Position numbers and translations under genes: made by a program. From the NCBI GenBank assembly GCA_003281485.1, contig QCBW01000001.1, forward strand, positions 1-64,000: a stretch of DNA of 64,000 nt, in the 5' to 3' direction. Position 1 is the first letter of the stretch, and each line of letters begins with the position of its first letter. The notes below the pieces were generated by a model. It saw nothing but the letters and a program-made list of their open reading frames with translations. It searched no databases and was not told the DNA's origin. Positions 56,876 to 64,000 of this stretch are shown here, piece after piece. This DNA is from Prochlorococcus sp. AG-347-J20. GTDB lineage: Bacteria > Cyanobacteriota > Cyanobacteriia > PCC-6307 > Cyanobiaceae.

Positions 56876-58248
56876 TAATCTTTTTGAATTAATTCAATAT
56901 TTTCTCTTTCGACTTCTTTATTTAATGCTCTTTGCTGTTTTCCTCTCCAAAGTAAAATGAGAGGTGTGCCTTCAAATCCTAAATTTATCCTAATTTGTCT
57001 TTCAATATATCTTCTGTAAGTTATTCCAAATAATTTAGGGTCGTTTACAAAAAGAGTAAAAGTAGGAGGTTTGTTCTTTACCTGGGTACCGTAATAAAGC
57101 CTACCTTGCTTACCGCTTCTTTTCGTTGGAGGACTTTTCCAACTAATAGATTCTTTAAGAACTTCATTAACCACTGATGTTGAAACTCTTCTTCTATGTT
57201 GATTTACAGCATTAAGAGCATGGTCAAAAATATTATCAACTCTTTGTCCTGTTAGAGCAGATGTAAAAATCATTTTTGACCAATGTAAAAAATAAAGTTT
57301 AGATCTAAATTCTTTTTCTACTTGATAAATTGTTGAACTATTTTTCTCTACGAGATCCCACTTATTTACAACAATTATACAAGCTCTACCTTGTTCCTCT
57401 ATTCGCCCTGCCAACTTCTGGTCTTGATCAGTTACTCCATCAATAGCATCTATTACTAACACACAAACATCGCTTCTATCAATAGATTTGAAAGCCCTAT
57501 TAATACCAAAGAATTCAGTACCATACTTAACATTTTTCTTTCTTCTAATACCGGCAGTATCAACAATTTTCCATTGATTTTCTCCTTTTTTAATAAGCGT
57601 ATCTATTGAATCGGTTGTCGTTCCACTAATATCACTGACTATTGCTCTTTTTTCTCCAGAGATAGAATTTAACAAACTAGATTTACCAACATTTGGTCTG
57701 CCAATAATTGACATCATTATCTTTTCTTCTTCATCTTGAATATCAATTTCAGGAAGTTCGTCAATAACGAGATCTAAAAGATCACCAGTACCTGAACCAT
57801 GAATAGCCGAGACAGGGTAAGGTTCCCCTAATCCTAATTTCCAGAACTCTGAAGCCAAAGAGATCCCAAGAGTAGTTGATTCGCATTTATTAACTGCCAC
57901 AATCGTTTTACAGCTAGAGTTTCTTAACCATTTTGCAATTGATAAATCGCCATCAGTGATACCTTGGTTTCCATCTACAACAAGTAACGCTAATGATGCC
58001 TCCTCTAAAGCCAAGAAAACTTGCATTCTTATCTCAGGGAGAAATTCACTATCATCATCAAAAACCAATCCTCCAGTATCAACTATTTGAAATTCCTTAC
58101 CTCCCCATGAAGCATTTTGATAAGTTCTATCTCTTGTTACTCCAGGTTTATCAAATACTATTGCATCATTACTTTGGCAAAGACGATTCACTAAGGTAGA
58201 TTTCCCAACGTTGGGTCTTCCGATAATTGCTATTGTAGGAAGAATCAA
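56875..58248 (-). CDS. der: Ribosome-associated GTPase Der (EngA)
   Basis: Der has two GTPase domains used in 50S assembly. The 457-residue protein has G1 motifs GRPNVGKST near residue 10 and GRPNVGKSS near 187. DTGGL and DTAGI are the two G3 motifs, and NKCES and NKWDL are G4. The C-terminal KH-like domain ends with [29 protein letters not shown]. The start is TTG at 58248. It is followed by the CbiQ-like gene with a one-base overlap. The 74-base gap to DUF1823 upstream holds nothing further. Confidence 0.97.
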   Translation of the reverse strand: MILPTIAIIGRPNVGKSTLVNRLCQSNDAIVFDKPGVTRDRTYQNASWGGKEFQIVDTGGLVFDDDSEFLPEIRMQVFLALEEASLALLVVDGNQGITDGDLSIAKWLRNSSCKTIVAVNKCESTTLGISLASEFWKLGLGEPYPVSAIHGSGTGDLLDLVIDELPEIDIQDEEEKIMMSIIGRPNVGKSSLLNSISGEKRAIVSDISGTTTDSIDTLIKKGENQWKIVDTAGIRRKKNVKYGTEFFGINRAFKSIDRSDVCVLVIDAIDGVTDQDQKLAGRIEEQGRACIIVVNKWDLVEKNSSTIYQVEKEFRSKLYFLHWSKMIFTSALTGQRVDNIFDHALNAVNQHRRRVSTSVVNEVLKESISWKSPPTKRSGKQGRLYYGTQVKNKPPTFTLFVNDPKLFGITYRRYIERQIRINLGFEGTPLILLWRGKQQRALNKEVERENIELIQKD

Positions 58249-58322
58249 TTCTTCTCTCCAAAGAAAGTACTATCCATTACAACTATACCTTTAATAGAAT
58301 CATTTACCTTACTCAAAGAAAT

Positions 58323-58808
58323 TTATTTTATTTCTGGATCACCAAAATGTCCTTTTGCTGGATTATCAGGCGGAGAGCTCAGACTTGGAATAAAATTATT
58401 TTTATTGGAAAAGCAATTATTCTCAAAAGCCCAATAAATTAACCAATTTACTGCGGTTGCTCTTCTAGTTCTTCTTGGATAAAGTTCATTAATCCTATAA
58501 CCTTTAAAATTAAGAAATTTTTTTAATCCTTGTTTATGTTCCTTTGGGATCGATCGAGTCAAATGTACTGATGCTTTTCGCTCTGAAATAATTTGAGGAG
58601 CTTTTTCAAATTTATCTGACCAATATGTAGGAGTTAATACAGAAGTGACCCAATTATTAATAGTTTTTTCTCTGGTATAAAAAAGTCTTTCCCAAACCAA
58701 TTCACAAACAAAAATATCACTAACCTTATCTTCAAGAACAAGAATTAATAGTTCCTTAGATATTGGCCAAGTAAATTGATTTTCAACTAATTTTTCTCTT
58801 TTAAACAT
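58323..58808 (-). CDS. DUF1823-family protein
   Basis: This 161-residue protein matches the cyanobacterial DUF1823 family: LILVLEDKVSDIFVCELVWERLFYTRE in the N-terminal half and YRINELYPRRTRRATAVNWLIYWA in the C-terminal half. It is basic, soluble and helical. Function is unknown. It overlaps the cobI gene end by 1 base (ATGA-like arrangement) and precedes der by 74 bases. Confidence 0.85.
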   Translation of the reverse strand: MFKREKLVENQFTWPISKELLILVLEDKVSDIFVCELVWERLFYTREKTINNWVTSVLTPTYWSDKFEKAPQIISERKASVHLTRSIPKEHKQGLKKFLNFKGYRINELYPRRTRRATAVNWLIYWAFENNCFSNKNNFIPSLSSPPDNPAKGHFGDPEIK

Positions 58809-59563
58809 TAATCGAACCTTATCAAAATCAAAGAAAAATAAGGCATAAATTCCTCTTTATATTGTGGTGCATATTGAATAATTTGATCAGGCATCCCAAC
58901 ACTTAAAGCTATTAATGATTTATTGATGATATCTTCTTTTTTTAAAATTTCCCTGACTAAATTCCATCTTTTGCCAACTTTCATAATGGCCAATACCGTT
59001 TTGTTTGCCTTACTTTCCCTAATTAGGCTTGTTAATTCAGATTCTGAAGAAGGGCATTCTTTGATAATCAATGTCTCGCCTTTTTTTACCAAATCAAAAT
59101 CATTCAATGCTGCTGCTGCCGAGATAGAGGAAATACCAGGTATGGTTTTGGTAATAATTTCAGCATGATTATTTTTTATTAACCTCAAAATATTAGAAGA
59201 ACTTGCAAATAAGGAAGTATCTCCGAGACAAAGTAAAACAACTGATTCTCCATTTTGTATAAATTTCACGATTTTTTTTACAGCATTAGACCATATTTCA
59301 TCTGGATCAAAATCTTTCCTAGCCATTGGAAAGATGATAGGAATATTTTTTTTAAATTTGGTATATTTCTTCACTATTTCCGCAGCAAAACTCTTTTTAT
59401 TATCATCTGAAATTGGGAAAACTATAACTTTCGCCTTTTTGATTGCATCTACCGCAGCAATTGTTAAAAGTGATGGATCTCCAGGACCAACACCAACGAT
59501 GGTTAATGTTGGTAAATCAGTTTTATATCGATTTAGTAAACTTGAGAGCTTATTTTTTATCAT
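58808..59563 (-). CDS. cobI: Precorrin-2 C20-methyltransferase
   Basis: This SAM-dependent methyltransferase acts at C20 of the corrin ring. The 251-residue protein begins TIVGVGPGDPSLLTIAAVDAIKKA, with the YRG-type motif VVLLCLGDTSLFASS and the loop PGISSISAAAALNDFDL. Cobamide synthesis fits the CobT-like gene 48 kb away. It overlaps DUF1823 by 1 base and lies 16 bases downstream of the MiaE-like gene. Confidence 0.93.
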   Translation of the reverse strand: MIKNKLSSLLNRYKTDLPTLTIVGVGPGDPSLLTIAAVDAIKKAKVIVFPISDDNKKSFAAEIVKKYTKFKKNIPIIFPMARKDFDPDEIWSNAVKKIVKFIQNGESVVLLCLGDTSLFASSSNILRLIKNNHAEIITKTIPGISSISAAAALNDFDLVKKGETLIIKECPSSESELTSLIRESKANKTVLAIMKVGKRWNLVREILKKEDIINKSLIALSVGMPDQIIQYAPQYKEEFMPYFSLILIRFD

Positions 59564-59579
59564 TTTAATTTTATTATCT

Positions 59580-60188
59580 TTAGCTATGTACCCTTGGCAT
59601 CATGAAAGTTTCAGCCAGTATTGCTGACTCAATTTCAGACAATTCCTCCAACCTTTTGAAAGTTTGATTTTTAGAGAATTTGGTTTGCGCTAGTTTCCAG
59701 TAAACTCCAAAATGTCTTGCCTCACTCTCAAGCAGAGACTCATAAAGGACTCTAAAAGATTGGTCCTCAGAATTAAGCGCAAGCAAGCTTAATCTTTCAT
59801 GACTTCTTGCTTCAATAAGTCCTGCTATTAAGAAACTATCAAGCATTCTATTGGGCTCATCCTTTCTTATGTTTTTGGACAATTCAGCTCCATATGGAGG
59901 TGGTTTTAAGGACTCAAGAGAATGTCCAAGATCCTTTAAAAAATAAAGTATTTTCTCAAAATGCTCTAATTCCTCTCTCGCTATTGGACTAAGAACTTCT
60001 GCCAGATTTGGTTCTGATGGATATCTAAACATCAATTGTATAGCTACTCCTGCTGCTTTTCTTTCACAATGAGCATGGTCAACAAGAATATCTATTGGAT
60101 TAGATAATGCTAGTTTGATCCACTCATCTGAGGTAGGTGACGTTAAATATTTAATATGAGAAGTGGGCCTTTTAAAATCTACTAGCAT
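59580..60188 (-). CDS. miaE: tRNA-(ms2io6A)-hydroxylase-like diiron protein
   Basis: This 202-residue protein resembles MiaE, a diiron monooxygenase that hydroxylates isopentenyl-adenosine 37 in tRNA. The carboxylate-bridged ligands appear in pairs: E43 in DHAHCERKAAG, then EELEHFEKI and IEARSHERL and ESEARHFGV. Their spacing matches the ferritin-like fold. The start is ATG at 60188, directly abutting aroQ's stop. Confidence 0.88.
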   Translation of the reverse strand: MLVDFKRPTSHIKYLTSPTSDEWIKLALSNPIDILVDHAHCERKAAGVAIQLMFRYPSEPNLAEVLSPIAREELEHFEKILYFLKDLGHSLESLKPPPYGAELSKNIRKDEPNRMLDSFLIAGLIEARSHERLSLLALNSEDQSFRVLYESLLESEARHFGVYWKLAQTKFSKNQTFKRLEELSEIESAILAETFMMPRVHS

Positions 60189-60629
60189 TTAATCTTTACT
60201 ACTTAAATATCCAATAATTCCTTCAAGAGCTAAGGAATAACTTGATATACCAAATCCACTAATAATTCCTATGGCTTTATCTGTAAGAAAAGATTCTTTA
60301 CGAAAATCTTCTCTACTGAAAATATTCGAAATATGTAACTCTACAAATGGAATTTTTGATCCAATTAAAGCATCACGAATAGAAATAGAGGTATGAGTAA
60401 AAGCGCCAGCATTTATAAGAATACCTTGAGTACTTTTTACAGACTCCTGAATTTTATCTACTATTTCTCCTTCGTGATTACTTTGAAAACATTCAAGATT
60501 AATACTTTTTTCTTTAGCAACTTTAATTAAATCTTTTTCTATATCAATCAATGTTTTATTACCATATATTTTAGGTTCTCTAGTGCCCAAAAGATTTAGA
60601 TTTGGTCCATTTATCAATAAAATATTCAT
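60189..60629 (-). CDS. aroQ: 3-dehydroquinate dehydratase, type II
   Basis: This enzyme of the shikimate pathway has 147 residues. The family N-terminus [18 protein letters not shown], with the catalytic tyrosine in KIYGNKTL, the histidine in [15 protein letters not shown], and [17 protein letters not shown], is fully visible, as is [13 protein letters not shown] chose the ATG at 60629 because it gives this standard start; in-frame codons from 60632 up to 60695 would only add a hydrophobic, non-conserved stretch. It begins the long leftward run down to proC. Confidence 0.95.
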   Translation of the reverse strand: MNILLINGPNLNLLGTREPKIYGNKTLIDIEKDLIKVAKEKSINLECFQSNHEGEIVDKIQESVKSTQGILINAGAFTHTSISIRDALIGSKIPFVELHISNIFSREDFRKESFLTDKAIGIISGFGISSYSLALEGIIGYLSSKD

Positions 60630-60731
60630 CATCAATAAAATCTTTTCTTTACAAATGCTATCTAAGAAGAAACAAAAAAACCAAAACAATTTCACACAAA
60701 GTGTCCATTAACTGATAAGTTCAAATAGTGG

Positions 60732-60813
60732 GGGTCGGTGCCCGAGTGGTTAAAGGGGGCGGACTGTAAATCCGCTGGCTCTGCCTACGTTGGTTCAAAT
60801 CCAACCCGGCCCA
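60732..60813 (+). tRNA. tRNA-Tyr (anticodon GUA)
   Basis: The acceptor arms GGGTCGG (60732-60738) and CCGGCCC (60806-60812) pair with one G-U; the discriminator is A at 60813. The anticodon stem GCGGA/TCCGC encloses the loop CTGTAAA with GTA at 60766-60768. The long variable arm is expected for bacterial tRNA-Tyr, and the T arm holds GTTCAAATC. The CCA end is not encoded. Confidence 0.97.
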
Positions 60814-60823
60814 CTTTAAAATT

Positions 60824-60895
<72 letters not shown>

Positions 60896-61028
60896 TGAAC
60901 AAGAAGTATCTCCATAACTGAGTTTATAAGAATTTGAAAAAAATAAAATAATTTTAAGACCACTTAATATAAACGAATTAGAGCAGAAATTAGAGCATAA
61001 TTATTTCTTATTAAAATAATTTGCTTCG

Positions 61029-61043
61029 CTTGGTAAGGGAGAG
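61029..61043 (+). repeat. Partial copy of tRNA-Thr (possible attachment-site remnant)
   Basis: CTTGGTAAGGGAGAG here is identical to tRNA-Thr 60853-60867, which covers the anticodon and the 3' half of its stem. The following 25 bases align loosely with the T-arm side (about 10 of 25 identical). Partial tRNA copies beside a tRNA gene are typical of integrase-made attachment sites. The 248 bases from 60895 to the next gene hold nothing else clear. Confidence 0.6.
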
Positions 61044-61142
61044 AACCTAATTTGAGTTCTAGGGGAGTTTATATCTCAATAAAACTAATTAGTATTAAAT
61101 AACATTTATATATTTTAGAATCTAAAAACATTCTTTTAAGAA

Positions 61143-61334
61143 ATGGCATTATCGTCATACAGGATACACAGAATATATCTTGCAGCGACCATGAATTATG
61201 GTCTTGGTTCTAATGATCCAGAAGAGTTGGCATACTACAACAAAATCAAAAAAGAGATGGATGATATGAAAAAAGAGCCCGTAAAAAAAGGGATACCACT
61301 TAATTGGGATAACCCCGAAGAAATAGATAAATGA
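61143..61334 (+). CDS. Small hypothetical protein in tRNA-linked cluster
   Basis: This 63-residue soluble protein begins MALSSYRIHRIYLAATMNYGLG and continues with a charged helical half, NKIKKEMDDMKKEPVKKG. I do not recognise it. It starts the rightward series of tiny genes after tRNA-Thr. Its TGA stop overlaps the ATG of the next gene (ATGA), a sign that both are translated. Confidence 0.6.
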   Translation: MALSSYRIHRIYLAATMNYGLGSNDPEELAYYNKIKKEMDDMKKEPVKKGIPLNWDNPEEIDK

Positions 61335-61435
61335 ATCTAAATACTTTTTTATTAATTGATGGGAGTCTTATGCTTGTTGGTCTGCCCTTATTGATGATTT
61401 TTAAAGGAAAAAAAACTAATCGAAATCATCGATGA
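61331..61435 (+). CDS. 34-residue single-helix membrane peptide, hypothetical
   Basis: The ATG at 61331 overlaps the stop of the previous gene by 4 bases (ATGA). The product, MNLNTFLLIDGSLMLVGLPL..., has a hydrophobic helix of about 18 residues and a basic tail (KGKKTNRNHR), as in small membrane peptides. The overlap supports coupled translation. Function unknown. Confidence 0.5.
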   Translation: MNLNTFLLIDGSLMLVGLPLLMIFKGKKTNRNHR

Positions 61436-61437
61436 TT

Positions 61438-61566
61438 TTAACCATATTCAAATTCAATTGTTGATCCTTTATCCGTATAAGGGGGTTCCTCAAACCGTAC
61501 ATATTTATTGGTCGGATAGCTTGCCTGACTAGTTAGAACATAATTGTAGTCGTCATGAGCAAATGT
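61438..61566 (-). pseudogene. Open frame without a start codon; possible remnant or unusual small gene
   Basis: On the minus strand a stop-free frame of 42 codons fills the gap between the neighbours. It has protein-like content, starting TFAHDDYNYV, with segments YPTNKYVRFEEPPYTDKGS and an ending IEFEYG. It lacks any ATG, GTG or TTG in frame before coding begins. An ATG at 61557-61555 lies out of frame and stops after seven codons. It could be the 3' part of a decayed gene or use an odd start. Confidence 0.35.
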
Positions 61567-61700
61567 CTACCAAATCCACTCTAAAAGAAGATCATCAATC
61601 TGAGATTGAAGAAAGATCAGAAGAAGAACTTCTTGAGGAAGAAATCAGGAATCAGCAAACATTGGATAGCTTTGTTGAATCTGATAAGAACTGGAGCTGA
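61563..61700 (+). CDS. 45-residue acidic hypothetical protein
   Basis: This frame (ATG 61563) encodes MSTKSTLKEDHQSEIEERSE... with a run of Glu residues and an end DKNWS. It is very acidic and probably helical. It lacks signal or membrane segments. It lies 27 bases before the next small gene on the same strand. No family recognised. Confidence 0.5.
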   Translation: MSTKSTLKEDHQSEIEERSEEELLEEEIRNQQTLDSFVESDKNWS

Positions 61701-61727
61701 TCAAAACTTATTTATTAGGAGAAAGTT

Positions 61728-61913
61728 ATGAACTTAAAAAGATCACCGTTCTCAATCTTGAACAAAGAGAGTAGAGAAATTGACTATATCAAAGGAGTTT
61801 ACAAGAGAAAAATTCAAGCTGAAATTGAATCCTATAAAGATCCCGAAGATGAAGATAAGAGAGATACAATTAAAGCTCAAGATATATTGATGCTTGATAG
61901 GATCTCAATTTAG
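61728..61913 (+). CDS. 61-residue hypothetical protein
   Basis: This soluble, charged protein begins MNLKRSPFSILNKESREI and continues with a helical middle, YKRKIQAEIESYKDPEDEDKRD, ending LMLDRISI. A GGAG ribosome-binding site precedes the ATG by 8 bases. It overlaps the convergent gene by 4 bases. Unrecognised. Confidence 0.6.
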   Translation: MNLKRSPFSILNKESREIDYIKGVYKRKIQAEIESYKDPEDEDKRDTIKAQDILMLDRISI

Positions 61914-62212
61914 TTATTCTTTTTTTTCTTCTTCTTATCCTTTTTTTTCTTCTTTACCTTTTCATGAACCTCATCAGCCTTCTGTTCAATGTTATCCAGC
62001 TTATTTGAAAGTTCCTTTAAAGTTTCTGCTTTTCCTTCTTTAATTACGTTATTTTTTAGTTCAATAATTTTAACAGGCTCTTCTTTAAATAAGCTATCTT
62101 TTGTCTCTTCAGTTTTAATTCCAAACTTACCTTTTATAAAATTGGCTATAAAAATAAGAACAGGTACATGGGCTAGACCACCTATTACTATTCTTGTTTC
62201 TGAATAAGCCAT
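61910..62212 (-). CDS. Membrane-anchored coiled-coil protein with poly-lysine tail, hypothetical
   Basis: This 100-residue protein has a hydrophobic segment near the N-terminus (about 8-25, IGGLAHVPVLIFIANFI). A charged coiled-coil middle (LKNNVIKEGKAETLKELSNKLDNIEQKAD, about 52-80) comes next. The last 18 residues are almost all lysine (KKKKKDKKKKKKNN). Such a tail could bind membranes, nucleic acids or ribosomes. It converges with the preceding gene by a 4-base overlap. No family recognised. Confidence 0.6.
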   Translation of the reverse strand: MAYSETRIVIGGLAHVPVLIFIANFIKGKFGIKTEETKDSLFKEEPVKIIELKNNVIKEGKAETLKELSNKLDNIEQKADEVHEKVKKKKKDKKKKKKNN

Positions 62213-62353
62213 TTAATAGTTAAAAATTCTGAGATATTTAAGCATAAATTTAATTTTTAAATTCGTTTTATTAAGCTAATAAATATTAGTATTCATTTCT
62301 TGATTCGTAGATCAAAAATCTTGCTATTAATTGAGTAGAGACTTTTTTATCAA

Positions 62354-62443
62354 ATGCCATTAGACGTATTTCTAATGAACATGTGTGTTGTAGTTATAGC
62401 TCTGCTTATCAGAAGAGAAATCAAACTTAAGAAGGCTAGATAG
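62354..62443 (+). CDS. 29-residue single-helix peptide, hypothetical
   Basis: ATG at 62354 encodes MPLDVFLMNMCVVVIALL..., a short hydrophobic helix of about 16 residues with a basic tail RREIKLKKAR. It is followed after 3 bases by another short membrane-helix gene. The clean hydrophobic/basic layout supports expression, but so short a frame could be chance. Confidence 0.4.
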   Translation: MPLDVFLMNMCVVVIALLIRREIKLKKAR

Positions 62444-62446
62444 ATT

Positions 62447-62566
62447 ATGAAGACACAAATTTTAAAAGAGCAATACATTCCAAATATTCATGCAATTACC
62501 CTTTTACTATTGCTTCTTTTATGTCTGTGGTTACCTCTAGCACTCAGATTCCTATTAATAATTTAG
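62447..62566 (+). CDS. 39-residue single-helix peptide, hypothetical
   Basis: ATG at 62447 encodes a protein with a polar N-terminus (MKTQILKEQYIPNIHA) and a leucine-rich hydrophobic segment (about residues 17-39, with LLLLLLLCLWLPLAL). It starts 3 bases after the previous small gene. It resembles small membrane proteins seen in cyanobacterial accessory regions, but I cannot name it. Confidence 0.45.
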   Translation: MKTQILKEQYIPNIHAITLLLLLLLCLWLPLALRFLLII

Positions 62567-62594
62567 TCGAACTAGTTAGTTAATACCCTTATCC

Positions 62595-62984
62595 TTAAAC
62601 TCTGCTATAACCAAATTTTGTTTTAAAGATCTTATATGGAACTCCTGTTCCGTTCATGGCTTCAATAACTTTATCTCCCACAGTTCCGTAAAATTCAACA
62701 GAAAGATCAGACCCCAGTTCAGCATGAGCCTCAAGATAAACACCTAATGCTGGATTAGCTAAATGAGCTAGTAAAGCATCATCATTTTTATAAACTTCTG
62801 ACCATACGAAACGAAGAGGATCATCAGGATCTTGATCAAAAGTATGATGGAGCATTCCTGGTTCGTAAGCTTCAACAGCTTTATCTGTCTTATCTGCAAT
62901 TTCTAAGTATTCTGCAACCTTATCTTCCTTAACTTTAAGTTTCGCAAGAAGCATAAATGGAGTATCTGATCCAAAACTAGACAT
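62595..62984 (-). CDS. ABM-type monooxygenase (putative quinol monooxygenase)
   Basis: This 129-residue protein has the antibiotic-biosynthesis-monooxygenase fold: MLLAKLKVKEDKVAEYLEIADKTDKAVEAYEPGMLHHTFDQDPDDPLRFVWSEVY..., with the alternating beta strands of the YgiN/ABM family and a helix LAHLANPAL. Such small proteins oxidise quinol-like compounds or bind heme. I chose the ATG at 62984 (MSSFGS...), which fits the domain; an ATG at 63029 would add 15 residues and is also possible. Confidence 0.75.
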   Translation of the reverse strand: MSSFGSDTPFMLLAKLKVKEDKVAEYLEIADKTDKAVEAYEPGMLHHTFDQDPDDPLRFVWSEVYKNDDALLAHLANPALGVYLEAHAELGSDLSVEFYGTVGDKVIEAMNGTGVPYKIFKTKFGYSRV

Positions 62985-63113
62985 AAAAAAAAGACTCTTG
63001 CGAGCCTGAGTGATGGGGATCTCCATCATGACAAATTAATTAGAAACAAACAACTCCATCAATAGTTAATTTTTATTACTTACAAACACCATATGTAGTG
63101 CTAGGATTTTATT

Positions 63114-63174
63114 AAATGCCGGGTGATGGGGATTATCCCGCTTTTTGACTGGGGCGAAGCTATCGCCCTTTTTT
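63114..63174 (+). ncRNA. Candidate small RNA ending in an intrinsic terminator
   Basis: A TAGGAT box at 63102-63107 could start a transcript near 63114. The RNA would hold a CGGG (63120-63123)/CCCG (63137-63140) hairpin with loop TGATGGGGATTAT, then a strong terminator: GGGCGA (63152-63157)/TCGCCC (63163-63168) and six Ts. The nearest rightward gene upstream ends at 62566, so the terminator is not obviously tied to a coding gene. The loop contains GTGATGGGGAT, perfectly complementary to the ABM gene's mRNA near its start (63010-63020). Transcription is not shown, only inferred. Confidence 0.45.
63152..63174 (+). terminator. Intrinsic terminator
   Basis: GGGCGA (63152-63157), loop AGCTA, and TCGCCC (63163-63168) form a perfect 6-base-pair GC-rich stem, followed by TTTTTT at 63169-63174. 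This is a clear rho-independent terminator for rightward transcripts. Confidence 0.88.
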
Positions 63175-63328
63175 ATCGGTATAACTTTCTAATAGCTTCT
63201 TGTTGTTCTTTTTTTTTAATTTCTTCAGCATCATTAACAGGACAAGTATTCTGATTAAGTGATAAGAAAAAAGCACTTTTTTTAAAACTTTTGAATATTA
63301 GGAGTCAACAATAAACGTTTCATTGCTT

Positions 63329-63820
63329 TTATTTACTAAATTGCTCAAACATACTTAAATACTGCAGAGGAAACACTCTGGTCAAATTTTCTACTCTCTC
63401 ATCATCCAATAAAACACCCTCTGGTAATTTCTTAACTAACTTTGGAATAGCTTTTTTTGTTTCCTTTCTGCAGAAATTAATTCTATAGGTAGCTTCTTCT
63501 TTTATATTCGTTTTAATTAATCCATCTTTTTCAAGCATTGATCTTAAATCAAGATTATTTCCTTTCAAAAGAGCAATTAAAACAGTATTAGAAATTTTTA
63601 AAGCTTCCGTAGGTTCTTTATCTTTGTTTATTCCAAATATCCATGTACATGCACCAACCCCTAATGCTCTTGCAATACAATCATCATTTCCAATTTCATC
63701 ACAAGGTAATCTAAAAGACTCTTCAATTTTTTTTATATCATAACCATTCTCACCTTCTGGAAAACCAGCTTGAGCAGAAAAAGGAAATAATAATATTGCA
63801 GTAACAATTAAGCTTTTCAC
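63329..63820 (-). CDS. Secreted hypothetical protein
   Basis: This 163-residue protein starts with a signal peptide MKSLIVTAILLFPFSAQA with cleavage likely after AQA at about residue 18. The mature part has four cysteines (CDEIGNDDC, GACTW, FCRKE), suggesting two disulfides, and is otherwise helical and charged. I do not recognise it. The start is GTG at 63820, and its upstream neighbour's stop lies directly before it (no gap), so the two are probably cotranscribed. Periplasmic function unknown. Confidence 0.72.
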   Translation of the reverse strand: MKSLIVTAILLFPFSAQAGFPEGENGYDIKKIEESFRLPCDEIGNDDCIARALGVGACTWIFGINKDKEPTEALKISNTVLIALLKGNNLDLRSMLEKDGLIKTNIKEEATYRINFCRKETKKAIPKLVKKLPEGVLLDDERVENLTRVFPLQYLSMFEQFSK

Positions 63821-64000
63821 TTAAAAATAACTGGATATAACCGTTGAATCGTAAATATGACCTGCACTCTCAATTAATGGTTTCACTGCTGGATCTTCAA
63901 ACATAGCTATTGATTTACCTTCTTCACCCTGCTCAATAAGAATTACACTTGTTGGATCACCTTTCTTAACACCTTTGTATAAGCAAATAATTCCGCGCTC
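63821..64000 (-). CDS. Hypothetical protein, C-terminal fragment (cut by window edge)
   Basis: The frame is open from the window edge to a TAA at 63823-63821 and gives the last 59 residues, ending SAGHIYDSTVISSYF. The segment GIICLYKGVKKGDPTSVILIEQGEEG and the end of the protein resemble a small family common in Prochlorococcus (DUF3764-like), with strand-helix pattern. The assignment is by memory and uncertain. The next gene, encoding the secreted protein, begins directly at the stop. Confidence 0.6.
   Translation of the reverse strand, partial: ERGIICLYKGVKKGDPTSVILIEQGEEGKSIAMFEDPAVKPLIESAGHIYDSTVISSYF

Noticed and set aside
60630-60695. Longer aroQ start adding a hydrophobic N-terminus
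   Set aside because: The family begins at NILLINGPN; the extension is unconserved and has phenylalanine-rich, signal-like content unlikely for a cytosolic enzyme.
63126-63254. Rightward 42-codon frame starting MGIIPLFDWGE
   Set aside because: It runs through the whole candidate small RNA and its terminator; hydrophobic content comes from T-rich DNA. More likely chance.
63178-63300. Minus-strand frame encoding SLNQNTCPVNDAEEIKKKEQ...RKLYR
   Set aside because: The peptide looks protein-like, but no start codon exists in frame upstream and a stop lies close before it. Possibly a remnant; too weak to list as a gene.

Overview
The window looks like a chromosome segment of a high-light-adapted Prochlorococcus, an oceanic picocyanobacterium. 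It is very AT-rich. Genes are tightly packed with many 1-8 base overlaps, and TTG and GTG starts are common. It carries cyanobacterial markers: chlorophyll synthase (chlG), ndhB, phylloquinone methyltransferase, cyAbrB, PipX, SepF, DUF1823 and a photolyase/cryptochrome-like protein. This assignment rests on recognising protein families by eye; no search was run.

Region 1 (1-15.7 kb). A leftward group holds heme A synthesis (ctaA-ctaB), an ABC-2 exporter pair and the start of a further gene. It diverges from the cytochrome c oxidase operon ctaCDE. Next come a cyAbrB regulator, ribE, an Fe-S aldo/keto reductase, a leftward trio (DUF2232 membrane protein, CobT-like protein, orphan solute-binding lipoprotein), a repeat-containing lipoprotein and topA.

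Region 2 (15.8-34 kb). Rightward ndhB and an orphan DevA-type ATPase are followed by birA, a DciA-like protein, menG, hisF, chlG, a class A penicillin-binding protein and rsmB. Two short leftward genes (25275-25617) precede a compact leftward four-gene unit, 27988-25723: DUF393, DUF2805, a 43-residue DUF2256 zinc-ribbon protein, and a photolyase-like protein that lacks the cysteine cluster expected of Fe-S photolyases. Then come trmH, a DppC-like permease, lepA, mqo and an Nfu scaffold.

Region 3 (34-60.7 kb). A DUF4278 gene with a structured leader is followed by an ArsM-like methyltransferase beside a class V aminotransferase. Further on are an SDR, murE, yidD, rpsD and a sulfur amino acid cluster (metB, a second Cys/Met PLP enzyme, cysK). 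A leftward run (lipB, acyl-CoA synthetase, YlqD, pdhC, queA) and a rightward run (hpf, deoC, recO, a GT4 glycosyltransferase) follow. The last block is a long leftward series: aroQ, miaE-like, cobI, DUF1823, der, cbiQ-like, pipX, yggS, sepF and proC.

Region 4 (60.7-64 kb). Two tRNA genes, Tyr(GUA) and Thr(GGU), mark a sharp change. Beyond tRNA-Thr lie an exact 15-base copy of part of that tRNA and a cluster of tiny genes of unknown function, several with a single membrane helix. After these come an ABM-type monooxygenase, a candidate small RNA ending in a strong terminator, a secreted hypothetical protein and a gene cut by the window edge. This looks like the start of a tRNA-anchored genomic island. 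It and the photolyase unit are the best places to look for undescribed biology.
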